The position numbers and the translations under genes are program-made. Below are positions 42,603 to 51,869 of a stretch of 64,000 nucleotides of DNA, one piece after another (the stretch's first letter is position 1; each line of letters opens with the position of its first letter). The notes under the pieces are model-generated. The model saw only the letters and a program-made list of their open reading frames with translations. It was not told the DNA's origin and searched no databases. Location: NCBI GenBank assembly GCA_965207585.1, contig CBDBMT010000003.1:2542001-2606000 (forward strand), read 5' to 3'. This stretch comes from Bin87 sp965207585. GTDB lineage: Bacteria > Chloroflexota > Dehalococcoidia > Lucifugimonadales > UBA3495.

Positions 42603-43511
42603 ATGCCTTTGCCGCCGAACCGCGTAGATTACAGCCCCATCATCGATCGCCCCGTCATCAAGTGGCCCAACGACGCCCGGGTCGCGCTGTGGATCGCCCC
42701 CAACGTCGAGCACTACGAGTACGAGCCGGAGTTCGACGGGAACCGCGACCCCTGGCCGCGCATGCCCTATCCCGACGTGCAGCAATACTCATACCGGGAC
42801 TACGGCAACCGGGTCGGCTTCTGGCGCATGGCCGACGTGCTGGACCGGTACAACATCCGCTGCTGCGTTTCCCTGAACATGGCCGTCCTGGAGCATTTCC
42901 CCGAAATCGGCGAGGCCATGGTGCAGCGCAACTGGGACTTCATGAGCCACGGCATCTACAACACCCGCTATCTGAACAACTACACCGAGGAGCAGGAGCG
43001 GGAGTTCTATCGGGACACCATCGACACATTGAAGAAGCACACCGGCAAGCAGCTCAAGGGCATGCTGGGGCCGGCCATATCCGGCACCGAGCGCACCCCC
43101 GACCTGATGGCCGAGGCCGGTCTCATCTATCACACCGACTGGATGCACGACGACCAGCCCGTGCCTATCCGGGTCAACAGCGGCAAGCTGGTGTCGGTGC
43201 CGTACTCCATCGAGCTCAACGACGCGCCGTTGTTCCGGCAGCACTACGAGGGCGACTACTTCGCCGAGATCTGCAAGGCCCAGTTCGACCAGCTCTACCA
43301 GGAAGGCGCCGAGAGCGGACGGGTGATGTGCATCGCCCTGCATCCCTACCTCATCGGACAGCCCCACCGCGCCCGGTACCTGGACGAGGTGTTGAGCTAC
43401 ATCATGTCCCACGACGGCGTCTGGCAGACCACTGCCGACGACATCGCCGAGTACTACATCGCCAACTACTACGACGAGGCGGTGGCCCACGCGGCGCAGT
43501 TGAACGGCTGA
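42603..43511 (+). CDS. polysaccharide deacetylase/PuuE-like hydrolase
   Basis: 302 residues of NodB/PuuE-like fold: VALWIAPNVEHYEYEPE, then YGNRVGFWRMADVLDRYNI, FMSHGIYNTRY and CIALHPYLIGQPHRARY. The zinc-site second motif has a single clear His (SHGIYN) where NodB enzymes have H-x3-H. This is seen in the PuuE/allantoinase-like branch, which may act on small amides rather than polysaccharide. No signal peptide, so it is cytoplasmic. ATG 42603 is 8 nt after GGAGAGG. Tandem paralogue of the next gene. Confidence 0.85.
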   Translation: MPLPPNRVDYSPIIDRPVIKWPNDARVALWIAPNVEHYEYEPEFDGNRDPWPRMPYPDVQQYSYRDYGNRVGFWRMADVLDRYNIRCCVSLNMAVLEHFPEIGEAMVQRNWDFMSHGIYNTRYLNNYTEEQEREFYRDTIDTLKKHTGKQLKGMLGPAISGTERTPDLMAEAGLIYHTDWMHDDQPVPIRVNSGKLVSVPYSIELNDAPLFRQHYEGDYFAEICKAQFDQLYQEGAESGRVMCIALHPYLIGQPHRARYLDEVLSYIMSHDGVWQTTADDIAEYYIANYYDEAVAHAAQLNG

Positions 43512-43523
43512 TCGCGCCTGAAT

Positions 43524-43602
43524 CGTCGTTCCCGCGAAAGCGGGAACCCGGAGCGTCTTCGGCAGCGTGACTCCCTGGATTCCGGCTTTCGCCGGAATGA
43601 CG
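43524..43602. repeat. dispersed palindromic repeat (REP-like)
   Basis: Paired hairpins of the type CGTTCCCGCGAAAGCGGGAA and ATTCCGGCTTTCGCCGGAAT, ending TGACG. A related element lies at 51735-51839. Confidence 0.8.
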
Positions 43603-43633
43603 AGGGTAGAGTAAGAATAACGGAGGAAGAACA

Positions 43634-44548
43634 ATGCCCGCAGAACGGCGCTTCGGGATGGACCACCCCCACTACGACTGGTCGCCCCTCAACACGCGGG
43701 GCATCCTGCGCTGGCCGGATAACGCGCGGGTCGCCCTGTGCGTAATCGTCAACCTCGAACATCCGGAATGGGACCCGCCGGCCGACAGCTTCACCACGCC
43801 CTTCTCCGGCGGCCTAGGCGCCCGTGGGTTCCCGGACTACGCCCGGCTGTCGCACCGAGAATACGGGCACCGGGTGGGCATCTTCCGCGTGCTGGACACC
43901 CTGCAGAAGCACGGTATCCCGGCCACCGTGGCCATGGACGCCATGACCGCGGAGAACTACCCCTACCTGGTGCGCCATTGCCAGGAAGCCGGCGCCGAGA
44001 TCATCGGCCACGGCGTGTCCCTGTCGCAGATGATCAGCAGCAATATGTCCGAGGATGCGGAGCGGGAGTATATCAGCCAATCCGTGGCCGCCCTCACCCG
44101 CGCCACGGGCAGCGCCCCCGCCGGCTGGTTGGGCCCAGAATATGGCGAGTCCAACCGCACTCCGCAGCTGCTGTCCGAGGCTGGCCTGCGCTACGTGTGC
44201 GACTGGGTCAACGACGAGCAACCCTACCCGCTGCACAGCCCCCACGGTGAGATGTTCACCCTGCCCATTATGTGGGAGCTGGACGACATATCCGCCATGT
44301 GGGAACGCCGGGTGGTCGTCGGGCGGTATCAGCAACTCCTGGAAGAGAGCTTCGAAACGCTGTACGAGGATGGCCAGCAGAACGGCCGCGTGATGGCGCT
44401 GAACCTGCATCCCTGGCTCATCGGCCAGCCCTTCCGCATCGGCTACCTGGACCGGGCGCTGGGCCGCATGATGCGCCGCGGCGGCGTGTGGGCCGCCACC
44501 GGCTCCGAGATTGTGGACTGGTACCGGGACAACCCGCCGACGGCATAG
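43634..44548 (+). CDS. polysaccharide deacetylase/PuuE-like hydrolase
   Basis: 304 residues, homologous to the gene at 42603 along its whole length: ILRWPDNARVALCVIVNLEH, then YGHRVGIFRVLDTLQKHGIP, IIGHGVSLSQM and ALNLHPWLIGQPFRIGYLDR. Again there is one His in the second zinc motif. GGAGG lies 8 nt before the ATG. The two copies arose by tandem duplication and have diverged, suggesting different amide or ureide substrates. A REP-like repeat sits between them. Confidence 0.85.
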   Translation: MPAERRFGMDHPHYDWSPLNTRGILRWPDNARVALCVIVNLEHPEWDPPADSFTTPFSGGLGARGFPDYARLSHREYGHRVGIFRVLDTLQKHGIPATVAMDAMTAENYPYLVRHCQEAGAEIIGHGVSLSQMISSNMSEDAEREYISQSVAALTRATGSAPAGWLGPEYGESNRTPQLLSEAGLRYVCDWVNDEQPYPLHSPHGEMFTLPIMWELDDISAMWERRVVVGRYQQLLEESFETLYEDGQQNGRVMALNLHPWLIGQPFRIGYLDRALGRMMRRGGVWAATGSEIVDWYRDNPPTA

Positions 44549-44577
44549 GCGTTGCCATCGAACATCAACCCACGCCT

Positions 44578-44670
44578 GTCATTGCGAGCGCAGCGCGGCA
44601 ATCTCGTCGCGGGAGGGGCCATCCTTCTTGCGACGGGATCGCCGCGTCGCTGCGCTCCTCGCGATGACAA
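44578..44670. repeat. dispersed inverted repeat
   Basis: Starts GTCATTGCGAGCGCAGCG and ends with an imperfect complement (CGCTGCGCTCCTCGCGATGAC). A short partial copy (GATGACAAGATGGGTACGCG) follows. A common type of intergenic repeat. Confidence 0.75.
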
Positions 44671-44725
44671 CAATGGGTACGCGGCGATGACAAGATGGGT
44701 ACGCGCGGACTGCTGCCGCGCCTGC

Positions 44726-45238
44726 TCACCGCGTAATCGCGTAAACAAACTGGTCGATGACCTGTCCGTCTTTGGTGACGCTCTTTTTCAGGCGGCCCTC
44801 GCACTGGTAGCCCACCTTCTCCAGCACACGGGCCGAGGCGGGGTTCCACTCGTAGACGTACCCGTACACCCTCACCAGGTCGAACTGCTCGAACGCGTAA
44901 TCGGTGAACGCCCGCAGCACGGCCGTGGCAATCCCCCGCCCCCAGAAGGGCTCCCCCAGCCAGTAGCCGATCTCGCCCGAACGGCGGTGGACGTCCCGCT
45001 GCGTCTGTAGCCCGATTCCCCCAATCAACTCCGCCTCGGAAGCTATGGCGAAGTCGGTTTCCGTGGCCTGCTGCGCCACCAGGTCGATCCAGGTCTCAGC
45101 GTGGGGCAGGGTGTAAGGGTACGGAAATGCGTCGCGCAGGTTCCGGGACACGTTCCGGTTGTTGGCGTAGCGGGCCAACGCCACGGCGTCCTCGCTGCGG
45201 TAGCTCCGGATCTGCCATTCACCAACGTCTATTCGCAT
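44726..45238 (-). CDS. GNAT N-acetyltransferase (RimJ/RimL type)
   Basis: 170 residues. Acetyl-CoA binding is seen in IGYWLGEPFWGRGIATAVLR (motif A, Q/RxxGxG/A). VYEWNPASARVLEKVGYQCE is the conserved end of RimJ/RimL-type enzymes. It probably acetylates a small amine, antibiotic or protein N-terminus. Tail to tail with the deacetylase at 43634 and 44 nt downstream of another GNAT on the same strand. Confidence 0.88.
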   Translation of the reverse strand: MRIDVGEWQIRSYRSEDAVALARYANNRNVSRNLRDAFPYPYTLPHAETWIDLVAQQATETDFAIASEAELIGGIGLQTQRDVHRRSGEIGYWLGEPFWGRGIATAVLRAFTDYAFEQFDLVRVYGYVYEWNPASARVLEKVGYQCEGRLKKSVTKDGQVIDQFVYAITR

Positions 45239-45282
45239 CGTTCACGACCTGTCCCGTCCAGTATAGGGAATAGCATACGCCT

Positions 45283-45840
45283 CTACGCTGGTGGTGCGGC
45301 TTCCGCGCCTCCTACGATCAAGTCTGCTAGATCCGTCCAGCCATATGCCACTTCGGGCAACCACGCTCCGGCTATCTGGGTCTGGCGCGCTCCGCAGAGT
45401 TGGCCTCCCAGCCCCTCGTAGAAACCTCGTGCCGGGTAGTTTTCCTCCAGCACCCACAGAATCATCGAGTTCATTCTCTGGAGGAGCAGCCATCTGGCCG
45501 TTGCCGCGGTCATCTCGGAACCGATGCCGCGGCGCTGGTACTCGGGCAGCAGGTATATCGCGTAGAGTTCCCCGGCGTAATTATCGGGTGCTTCCCGATT
45601 GCGGCCAGCTGCCGCCCATCCCACGATGAGACCCTGGGTCTCCGCAACCAGCGTAAGCAGTTCTTCGGGTTGTTGCTCCATGTTGTGGCGCTGGCGTTGA
45701 GCCCACTCACCAACGTCAATCGCGTCCAGATATGCGTCCGGGACGATGCCGCGGTAGGTCGCCCGCCAACTCTCAGCGCGCACTCGGGCGATGCTGGCCG
45801 CATCATCTATCACTGTGCGTCTGACGACGAAGTTTTCCAT
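45283..45840 (-). CDS. GNAT N-acetyltransferase
   Basis: 185 residues. Motif A is LYAIYLLPEYQRRGIGSEMT (RRGIGSE binds the acetyl-CoA pyrophosphate). The C-terminal half has LWVLEENYPARGFYEGLGGQ, the usual xNxxAxxFYexlG. The start is ATG 45840 behind AGGGGC; the frame remains open further up but without coding character. It shares a divergent promoter region with a third GNAT at 45986. Confidence 0.88.
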   Translation of the reverse strand: MENFVVRRTVIDDAASIARVRAESWRATYRGIVPDAYLDAIDVGEWAQRQRHNMEQQPEELLTLVAETQGLIVGWAAAGRNREAPDNYAGELYAIYLLPEYQRRGIGSEMTAATARWLLLQRMNSMILWVLEENYPARGFYEGLGGQLCGARQTQIAGAWLPEVAYGWTDLADLIVGGAEAAPPA

Positions 45841-45985
45841 GATTGCCCCTTGTGAGAAGTGAGAGCCAAAGTTTGCTCCCGCGATGCGACTACGGTCAAC
45901 AGGCGCGACAACCGGATAATCTCGAAAGCATAGTCCAACGCCGCGATATACTGAAACGCCCAATCGGAGCAAACTTGGAGAAGTC

Positions 45986-46597
45986 ATGGCGACTGAATTC
46001 ACCAAAAAACTGAACCCGCAACCCATCACCCTGGCCGGAAAGCTGGTGCGCTTGGAGCCGCTGGACCTGGGGCACACGCAAGACCTGTACGATGCGGGAG
46101 CGGATGACGCGATCTGGCGGTATCTGCCGCGGCCCGGCTTCGCCGGCTTGGAGGATGCCGAGGCATGGGTCCGGCAATGCCTGACCGAAGTCAGCGGCGG
46201 CGGTCGGGTCGCTTTCGCGGTGATAGATCTGGGAACGGGCCGGGCCATAGGTTCGACATCATACTTGGACATAGACCGGCCTAACCGCGCGCTGGAGATC
46301 GGCTGGACGTGGTACGGCACGGCGTGGCAACGCACCGGCGTCAACACCGAGTGCAAGTACCTGCTGATGAGTCACGCTTTCGATGACCACTCCGCGCGAC
46401 GGGTCTGCCTCAAAACGGACAGCCGGAACGAGCGATCACGGCGTGCGATCCTCAGGCTGGGCGCAGTGGAAGAAGGCACCTGGCGCAACCACCGCATCGC
46501 CTGGGATGGGGTCGACCGTCATTCGGTGTTCTACAGCGTCATAGACAGCGAGTGGCCCGACGTAAAGTGCCGCCTGGAAGGCCTGATGCGGCGGTGA
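45986..46597 (+). CDS. GNAT N-acetyltransferase (RimJ/RimL type)
   Basis: 203 residues. KLVRLEPLDLGHTQDLYDAG is the typical RimL opening. IGSTSYLDIDRPNRALEIGW and KTDSRNERSRRAILRLGAVE match the core and C-terminal parts of the family. Motif A is degenerate (GTAWQRTGVNTECK), as in the DUF/RimL group typified by YjcK. Third acetyltransferase in 2 kb, divergent from the second. Confidence 0.85.
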   Translation: MATEFTKKLNPQPITLAGKLVRLEPLDLGHTQDLYDAGADDAIWRYLPRPGFAGLEDAEAWVRQCLTEVSGGGRVAFAVIDLGTGRAIGSTSYLDIDRPNRALEIGWTWYGTAWQRTGVNTECKYLLMSHAFDDHSARRVCLKTDSRNERSRRAILRLGAVEEGTWRNHRIAWDGVDRHSVFYSVIDSEWPDVKCRLEGLMRR

Positions 46598-46725
46598 GTG
46601 TCCGGGACGCGCCCGCGTCACGGTCTCGGCCGGCGCGAACGGTTATACTGACAGCGCATATCGTCCGCAGGCGCGATGAACCGCGCCTGGAATGACGAGG
46701 CGAACCTGACGGAGGAACATACCAA

Positions 46726-47859
46726 ATGCACTGTGGAGTGATGGTCACCGGCTACAACCAGGGTGATTGGCCCCGCCTGTTGGCCGAAGACTACGACCGG
46801 CCGCCGGCGCGAACCGACGCCAGTAATATGGATGACACTCTCTACATGGGAGAACTGGTCGAACCGCTGGGCTTCGACTCCATCTGGGCGACGGAGCACT
46901 ACGGTTCCGCCTACTCCATGCAGCCCAACCCGTTGCAGTACCTGGCCTATTGGGCGGGCCGCACCAGCCGGGTCGACGTGGGCACGGCGGTGGTCGTCGC
47001 CCCCTGGTGGAACCCGGTGCGGCTGGCGTCCGAGCTCTCCATGCTGGACATCCTGCTGAAGGGACGCCGTCTCCACCTGGGCATCGGTCGCGGCATCGCG
47101 CCCCACGAGTACGCCTCGCTGGGTTACCCCATCGGCGAGTCGCACAAGTATTTCTACGATGTGATCAACGCCATCAAGGCCGCCGACGGCGCGGAACGGT
47201 TCGAGTTCCAGGGCGAGGTCTACGATATCCCGCCGACCACCATCCGACCCCAGGCGCGGCACAAGGGCGAGCTGACCCGTGACATCAAGGTGGCGTTCAC
47301 CACCGAGGCGTCGGCGCGGATGGCCGCCGAAAACGGCCTGGGCCAGATGTTCGTCGCCGGCGACGACGTGGACGAGATGGTCGCCAAGGTGCGCCGCTTC
47401 AACCGGATCCGCAAGGAGCTGAGCCTGCCGCCGGACCAGCCCACCACGCTGCTGTGGATGTACTGCGCCGAGTCCACCGAGGAAGCCGAGGAGGGGTGGA
47501 TCTACTTCCACAACCAGCTCATGGCGGCGCAGCACCACTACTTCGAGTGGAACAACCCGGGCTACGAGGGCATTCGCGGCTACGAGGAATACCTGACGCG
47601 CCAGCAGGCCGACGTGGGCACCGCCGACGCCAGCTTCAACGCCCGCCGCGCCACTCAACCCATAGGCACACCGGACGAGATCATCGAAAAGATACGGACA
47701 TTGCAGTGGACCATCAGCCTGGAGAAGGTGGTGATCCACATGTTCTACGGCGGGATGCCCCGGGAGAAGGCCGAGAAAAGCCTGCGCCTCTTCGCCGAAA
47801 AGGTCCTGCCGGCCGTGCAGGCCATGCCCACGCCCATCAACCCCGACTCCCTGGAGTAA
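46726..47859 (+). CDS. LLM class flavin-dependent oxidoreductase
   Basis: 377 residues of luciferase-like TIM barrel: MGELVEPLGFDSIWATEHYG near the start, VDVGTAVVVAPWWNPVRLAS and LLKGRRLHLGIGRGIAPHEY in the middle. Members use FMNH2 or F420 to oxidise organic substrates such as sulfonates, nitrilotriacetate or long-chain alkanes. No flavin-reductase gene is adjacent. Expanded families of such enzymes are a known trait of SAR202 bacteria. A palindromic repeat follows, then an oxidoreductase of another family. Confidence 0.88.
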   Translation: MHCGVMVTGYNQGDWPRLLAEDYDRPPARTDASNMDDTLYMGELVEPLGFDSIWATEHYGSAYSMQPNPLQYLAYWAGRTSRVDVGTAVVVAPWWNPVRLASELSMLDILLKGRRLHLGIGRGIAPHEYASLGYPIGESHKYFYDVINAIKAADGAERFEFQGEVYDIPPTTIRPQARHKGELTRDIKVAFTTEASARMAAENGLGQMFVAGDDVDEMVAKVRRFNRIRKELSLPPDQPTTLLWMYCAESTEEAEEGWIYFHNQLMAAQHHYFEWNNPGYEGIRGYEEYLTRQQADVGTADASFNARRATQPIGTPDEIIEKIRTLQWTISLEKVVIHMFYGGMPREKAEKSLRLFAEKVLPAVQAMPTPINPDSLE

Positions 47860-47892
47860 GCCGTCTCACGCTTACCAGCGTTTGGAGAAATT

Positions 47893-47999
47893 GTCAGAAT
47901 CAGGATTTTCAGGATTGTCCGATTTCCAGGATGCTGCCGCGAAAACGCCGACCCGCCTAATCCTACTAATCCCAGAATCCTGCAAATCCTGACTCTGAC
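47893..47999. repeat. dispersed inverted repeat
   Basis: GTCAGAATCAGGATTTTCAG (47893) and a near-complement ending CTGACTCTGAC (about 47999) make a 100-bp foldback between two genes. Confidence 0.7.
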
Positions 48000-48023
48000 G
48001 ATACCATTTCAGGAGCCAACACC

Positions 48024-49124
48024 ATGACAGACAAGATCCGCCTCGGCTTCGTGGGAGCCAACGTCAATTCCACCTGGTCGGGCCAGTCGCACTTCCCGGC
48101 CCTTCTGGCCAGCCCGGATGTGGAGTTCACCGCGGTTTGCACCACCCGACCGGAGAGCGCGGAAGAGGCTCGACAGGCTTTCGGCGCGAAGCTGGCCTTC
48201 CACGATTTCAACGAAATGGCGGCGTCGCCGGACATCGACGCCGTGGCCGTGGTGGTGCGGGTCCCGTCCCACTATGATCCCACCCGGGCCGCCATCGAAG
48301 CCGGCAAGCACGTGCTCACCGAGTGGCCCCTGGGTCGCACCACCGCCGAAGCGGAGGAGCTGGCGGACCTGGCCCGGGCGAAGGGCGTGCAGACGGCGGT
48401 GGGACTGCAATCCCGCGTCAGCCCGGCCCTGATGTACGTCAAGGACCTGATCGACACCGGCTACGTAGGCGAGGTGATGACCTGCACCGTGACCACGTTC
48501 CGGGACGGGCCAGTGAACCGCCAGTCCGGCGGCACCTGGCAACGCGATCCGGCAATGGGCGCCAACACCCTGACCATCGCCACCGGCCACGTCATCGACG
48601 CGCTGCGCTTCGTAGCGGGCGATTTCAAGCGCGTGGCCTGCATGGTGACCAACCAGGTTCGCCAGTGGTACGAGACCGACACTCAGCAATACGTCGACGT
48701 CTTGTCGCCGGACAACGTGCGGGTGTCGGGCGAGTTGGCGCGCGGCGCCGCGGCGGCGGTCCATGTCGGTGCCGTGCCCTGGGCCGGCAGCGGATACCGC
48801 ATGGAGATCTATGGCCGGGAAGGAACGCTGATCGTCACCGGCAGCGTGTCGTCGCAGCGCGGGGAGATGCTGCGCATCCAGGGGGCGCAGGGGAACCACG
48901 CGCTGGAAGACCTGGAAATCCCCCAGCGTTTCGTGTACGTCCCCGACGACTTTCCCCAGGGAGACCCGTTCAACGTGGGGCAGTTGTACGCCCTGTTCGC
49001 CGAGGCGATCCGGACGGGTGAGACCAGTCGCCTGCCCACGTTCGATACCGCCGTGGGCCTCCATCGTTTCCTGGACACGGTCAAGGAGGCGTCCGATACG
49101 GGCCGGGAGCTGCCCGTGGGCTGA
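48024..49124 (+). CDS. Gfo/Idh/MocA family NAD(P)-dependent oxidoreductase
   Basis: 366 residues. The N-terminal Rossmann fold starts IRLGFVGANVNSTWSGQSHF with VVRVPSHYDPTRAAIEAGKH. VLTEWPLGRT stands where family members have the EKP motif (Lys replaced by Trp), so the usual catalytic Lys is missing. The C-terminal alpha/beta domain has VMTCTVTTFRDGPVNRQSGG and ends with VGLHRFLDTVKEASDTGREL. It likely oxidises a sugar, inositol or related alcohol, or has lost that activity. It lies 12 nt from the convergent amidohydrolase. Confidence 0.85.
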   Translation: MTDKIRLGFVGANVNSTWSGQSHFPALLASPDVEFTAVCTTRPESAEEARQAFGAKLAFHDFNEMAASPDIDAVAVVVRVPSHYDPTRAAIEAGKHVLTEWPLGRTTAEAEELADLARAKGVQTAVGLQSRVSPALMYVKDLIDTGYVGEVMTCTVTTFRDGPVNRQSGGTWQRDPAMGANTLTIATGHVIDALRFVAGDFKRVACMVTNQVRQWYETDTQQYVDVLSPDNVRVSGELARGAAAAVHVGAVPWAGSGYRMEIYGREGTLIVTGSVSSQRGEMLRIQGAQGNHALEDLEIPQRFVYVPDDFPQGDPFNVGQLYALFAEAIRTGETSRLPTFDTAVGLHRFLDTVKEASDTGRELPVG

Positions 49125-49136
49125 GGCTCTTTCGCA

Positions 49137-50138
49137 TCAGATACCCAGCAGGGCCTCAAGGTTTTTCCAGGAGATCTTTTCCTTTTCCTCCGGTGACAGG
49201 CTGGTCAAACTCTCCAGCCACCCTCCCGGCGAGGGGTCCCACCCCACGAAGGGCCAGTCGCTGCCGATGACGACTCGGTCGATCCCGACGCTGTCGATGA
49301 GGAAACGCAACCCGGCTTCGCTGCTGGTCAGGAAATCGTAGTAGATCTGCTTCTGGTAGGCGCTGGGCGGCTTGCGGATGTTCACCCGCGCCTCGGAGCG
49401 CACCTGCCAGCCGTGGTCCAGGCGTCCCATGCCGAAGCAGGCCCCGCCGCCGCCGTGGGCGATGCACACCCGGAGGTTGGGGCACTCGTCCAGGACGCCG
49501 CTGAAGATGAGGGTCGCCACCAGCAGGGCATCCTCCAGCACCACGCCGACGCTGTTGGGGATGCCGTAGCGCAGCGTCCGCTCCAGCGCCATGATGTTGT
49601 CCTGGGGCTGCGGGTGGAAGAACAGCAGGGCGTCCAGCTCCTCGGCGGCCTTGAACAGCGGCAGGAAGTGCGGCTCGTCCCAGTTCCGGCCGTTGACCAC
49701 CATGTCCAGTTCGGCGCCCTTGAGGCCGAGGCCCTTCACGGCCCTTTCCAGCTCGGCGATGGATGCGTCGACATCCTGCGCCGGCAGCGTCGCCAGACCG
49801 GCGAAGCGGTCGGGCCACCTTCGGGTCATGCCCGCGATCTCTTCGTTGACCTCCTGGGACGCCTTGACCGCCTCCGCAGTCTCCCAGTGGTACGGAAACA
49901 GCGGCGTGTGGATGGACACCACCTGCACGTCCGTCCCCTCGGCGTCCATGTCCGCCAGCCGTTCCTCCGGCGTGTACCGGATCTTGGGCGAGTTGATCAG
50001 GATGCGCTTGCCGTTGCCGACGATGAACTCCTGCTCGCCCTGAGACTCGTATCGCATCCCGTGCCAGTCCTCGCCGTTGGCAAAGGCTTGCCACAGGATC
50101 TGCGGAGCCAGGTGGGTGTGAACGTCGATGTGTCTCAC
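49137..50138 (-). CDS. metal-dependent amidohydrolase, ACMSD-like (amidohydrolase 2)
   Basis: 333 residues of TIM-barrel amidohydrolase. HIDVHTHLAP gives the His-x-His metal pair. Further landmarks are DRFAGLATLPAQDVDASIAE, CIAHGGGGACFGMGRLDHGW and IGSDWPFVGWDPSPGGW, with the metal Asp in SDWP. This is the layout of aminocarboxymuconate-semialdehyde decarboxylase and resorcylate decarboxylase relatives. It would act on an aromatic or ring-cleavage acid. The start is GTG 50138 with GGAGG 7 nt upstream. Homologous to the gene at 50713. Confidence 0.88.
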   Translation of the reverse strand: MRHIDVHTHLAPQILWQAFANGEDWHGMRYESQGEQEFIVGNGKRILINSPKIRYTPEERLADMDAEGTDVQVVSIHTPLFPYHWETAEAVKASQEVNEEIAGMTRRWPDRFAGLATLPAQDVDASIAELERAVKGLGLKGAELDMVVNGRNWDEPHFLPLFKAAEELDALLFFHPQPQDNIMALERTLRYGIPNSVGVVLEDALLVATLIFSGVLDECPNLRVCIAHGGGGACFGMGRLDHGWQVRSEARVNIRKPPSAYQKQIYYDFLTSSEAGLRFLIDSVGIDRVVIGSDWPFVGWDPSPGGWLESLTSLSPEEKEKISWKNLEALLGI

Positions 50139-50244
50139 GAGTTGTCCTCCGGGATACAGTGGCTGATTTTCGTTGCCGATGAATTCTACGAGCTTGCTCA
50201 CTGTTGCAGCGAGGAGTGTAATCGCCGCGAGAAGCGAGCCCCGG

Positions 50245-50616
50245 TTATAGCTGCTTCCGCGGGCCGAGGTCCCACCACCTGTTCCGGCGGCTGTGGATGT
50301 ACACGCAGATGATGATCGGTGCCAGGATGCTCAGGGCGTGGAACGCTAAAACGACGCCAACAACAAGGTGATCGGGAAAATTTCCAGGATAGTTCACTAC
50401 AAGGGCTGTCCAGACCGTAAGACAACCGACTATGACTACCGCTGTCATCAGACCGACTCTGAAACCCGTCGGTGGTTGGATTCTGGGCATGAAGGAACCG
50501 CAGAGGATGCCTGCGAGTAATGACAACAGCCCCGGCACCCAGATGAATCCGTATGTGTGCAGGTAGGCGAACGCCACGCCACACAAAAAATCACAATTCC
50601 AATAAGGCCGAAACAT
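50245..50616 (-). CDS. small membrane protein of unknown function
   Basis: 123 residues with four hydrophobic segments: CGVAFAYLHTYGFIWVPGLL, VGLMTAVVIVGCLTVW, VVGVVLAFHALSILAPIIIC and a short first one. The C-terminus is basic (YIHSRRNRWWDLGPRKQL). The sequence is AT-richer than the amidohydrolases on either side and the ribosome site is weak. No family recognised; it looks unrelated to its neighbours. Confidence 0.45.
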   Translation of the reverse strand: MFRPYWNCDFLCGVAFAYLHTYGFIWVPGLLSLLAGILCGSFMPRIQPPTGFRVGLMTAVVIVGCLTVWTALVVNYPGNFPDHLVVGVVLAFHALSILAPIIICVYIHSRRNRWWDLGPRKQL

Positions 50617-50712
50617 TATTCTTACCCGTGGCGGGGTGCTCGACCTGCGTTCACGACATTGCCATGCTACGGTCGCAATGACTGATGCGAAAAGGTGGGT
50701 ATACGTGAATGG

Positions 50713-51708
50713 TCACAGGCCCAGCAGGGTCTCGAGGTTCTTCCACAGGATGGCGTCCTTCTCGTCCTTAGTCAGGCTTTCCATGGCTAGGATCCATGCC
50801 ACGGGCCAGTCCTGGGCCATGTCGTAGGGCCAGTCGGTGCCGAAAACCACCCGGTCGATGCCCACGGCGTCTATCAGGAACCGCAGCGACTCCTCGGTGT
50901 AGACGATGCAGTCGTAGTAAAACCGGCTCAGGTACTGGCTTGGCGGCAGAGCGGCCAGCCGATGCGACGGCGGTATGCGCTCCCAGCCCCGATCCATGCG
51001 GCCCGCGCCGTAGCAGGCGTAGCCGCCGCCGTGGGACAGGCAGACGCGCAGGTCGGGGCAGGCGTCCATCACGCCGCCCATCACCAGCGACGCGAAGGTC
51101 AGTGTCCGGTCGGCCAGGTTCCCCACCGAGTTGGGCAGGTGGTAACGCTTGATGCGTGCGTCGACGATGGTATCGCCGGACTGGTGGAACAGGATGACTG
51201 CGCCCAGCTGCTCGGCGGCCTTCCAGAAGGGCATGAACTCCGGCTCGTCCAGCAGCTTGCCGTTGATCTTGTCGTCGATCATCGCGCCCTTGAACCCCAG
51301 GTTCACCATCACCCGCTCCAGCTCGGCTATCGCAGCGGGCACGTCCTGCATGGGCAGGGTCGCCAAGCCGGAGAACCGGTCGGGCCAGGACTGCATCATC
51401 TGGCTGATCTCGTCATTGCACTCCCGAGAGGTGGCAACGGTCACGTCGGTGTCCATGTCGTAGTTGTAGAAGCCACCGAAGGGCGAGACCACGTGCACGT
51501 CCACTCCCAGGGAGTCCATGTCGGCCAGGCGCTGTTCCGGTGTCCAGCTGGCTTTGGGCGGAAGCTGGCCCCGCGCGCTCCCCGACACCAGGACGGGGCG
51601 ACCGTTGGCGTCCTGCTCCCGCCGCAGCGTGTGCCAGTCGCCGCCGTTCTCCGTGGCGCGCCAGAAGCATTGCGGCGTCAGGTGAGCGTGAATGTCGATG
51701 CTGCGCAT
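50713..51708 (-). CDS. metal-dependent amidohydrolase, ACMSD-like (amidohydrolase 2)
   Basis: 331 residues, paralogue of 49137. IDIHAHLTPQCFW carries the His-x-His pair. SWPDRFSGLATLPMQDVPAA, VCLSHGGGYACYGAGRMDRG and FGTDWPYDMAQDWPVAW match the same positions. The ATG at 51708 follows AGGAG with 7-nt spacing. The pair was duplicated and then separated by the small membrane-protein gene. Probably a decarboxylase or hydrolase for a related aromatic-derived acid. Confidence 0.88.
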   Translation of the reverse strand: MRSIDIHAHLTPQCFWRATENGGDWHTLRREQDANGRPVLVSGSARGQLPPKASWTPEQRLADMDSLGVDVHVVSPFGGFYNYDMDTDVTVATSRECNDEISQMMQSWPDRFSGLATLPMQDVPAAIAELERVMVNLGFKGAMIDDKINGKLLDEPEFMPFWKAAEQLGAVILFHQSGDTIVDARIKRYHLPNSVGNLADRTLTFASLVMGGVMDACPDLRVCLSHGGGYACYGAGRMDRGWERIPPSHRLAALPPSQYLSRFYYDCIVYTEESLRFLIDAVGIDRVVFGTDWPYDMAQDWPVAWILAMESLTKDEKDAILWKNLETLLGL

Positions 51709-51734
51709 GTTGGTCTCCTGCCGACCGGGTGAAC

Positions 51735-51839
51735 CGTCATTCCTGCGCAAGCGGGAATCCGGAGATCCTCAGAAATAAACACGTTTGGATTCCCGCCCCG
51801 TATCAAGTACTGGGTGACGTTCTTTCGCGGGAATGACGG
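51735..51839. repeat. dispersed palindromic repeat (REP-like)
   Basis: CGTCATTCCTGCGCAAGCGG at the left and an inverted relative ending CGGGAATGACGG at the right, with GGATTCCCGCC between. Same type as 43524-43602. Confidence 0.75.
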
Positions 51840-51869
51840 AGTAACTTTGTCAAACCCTGCCTAATCGCC

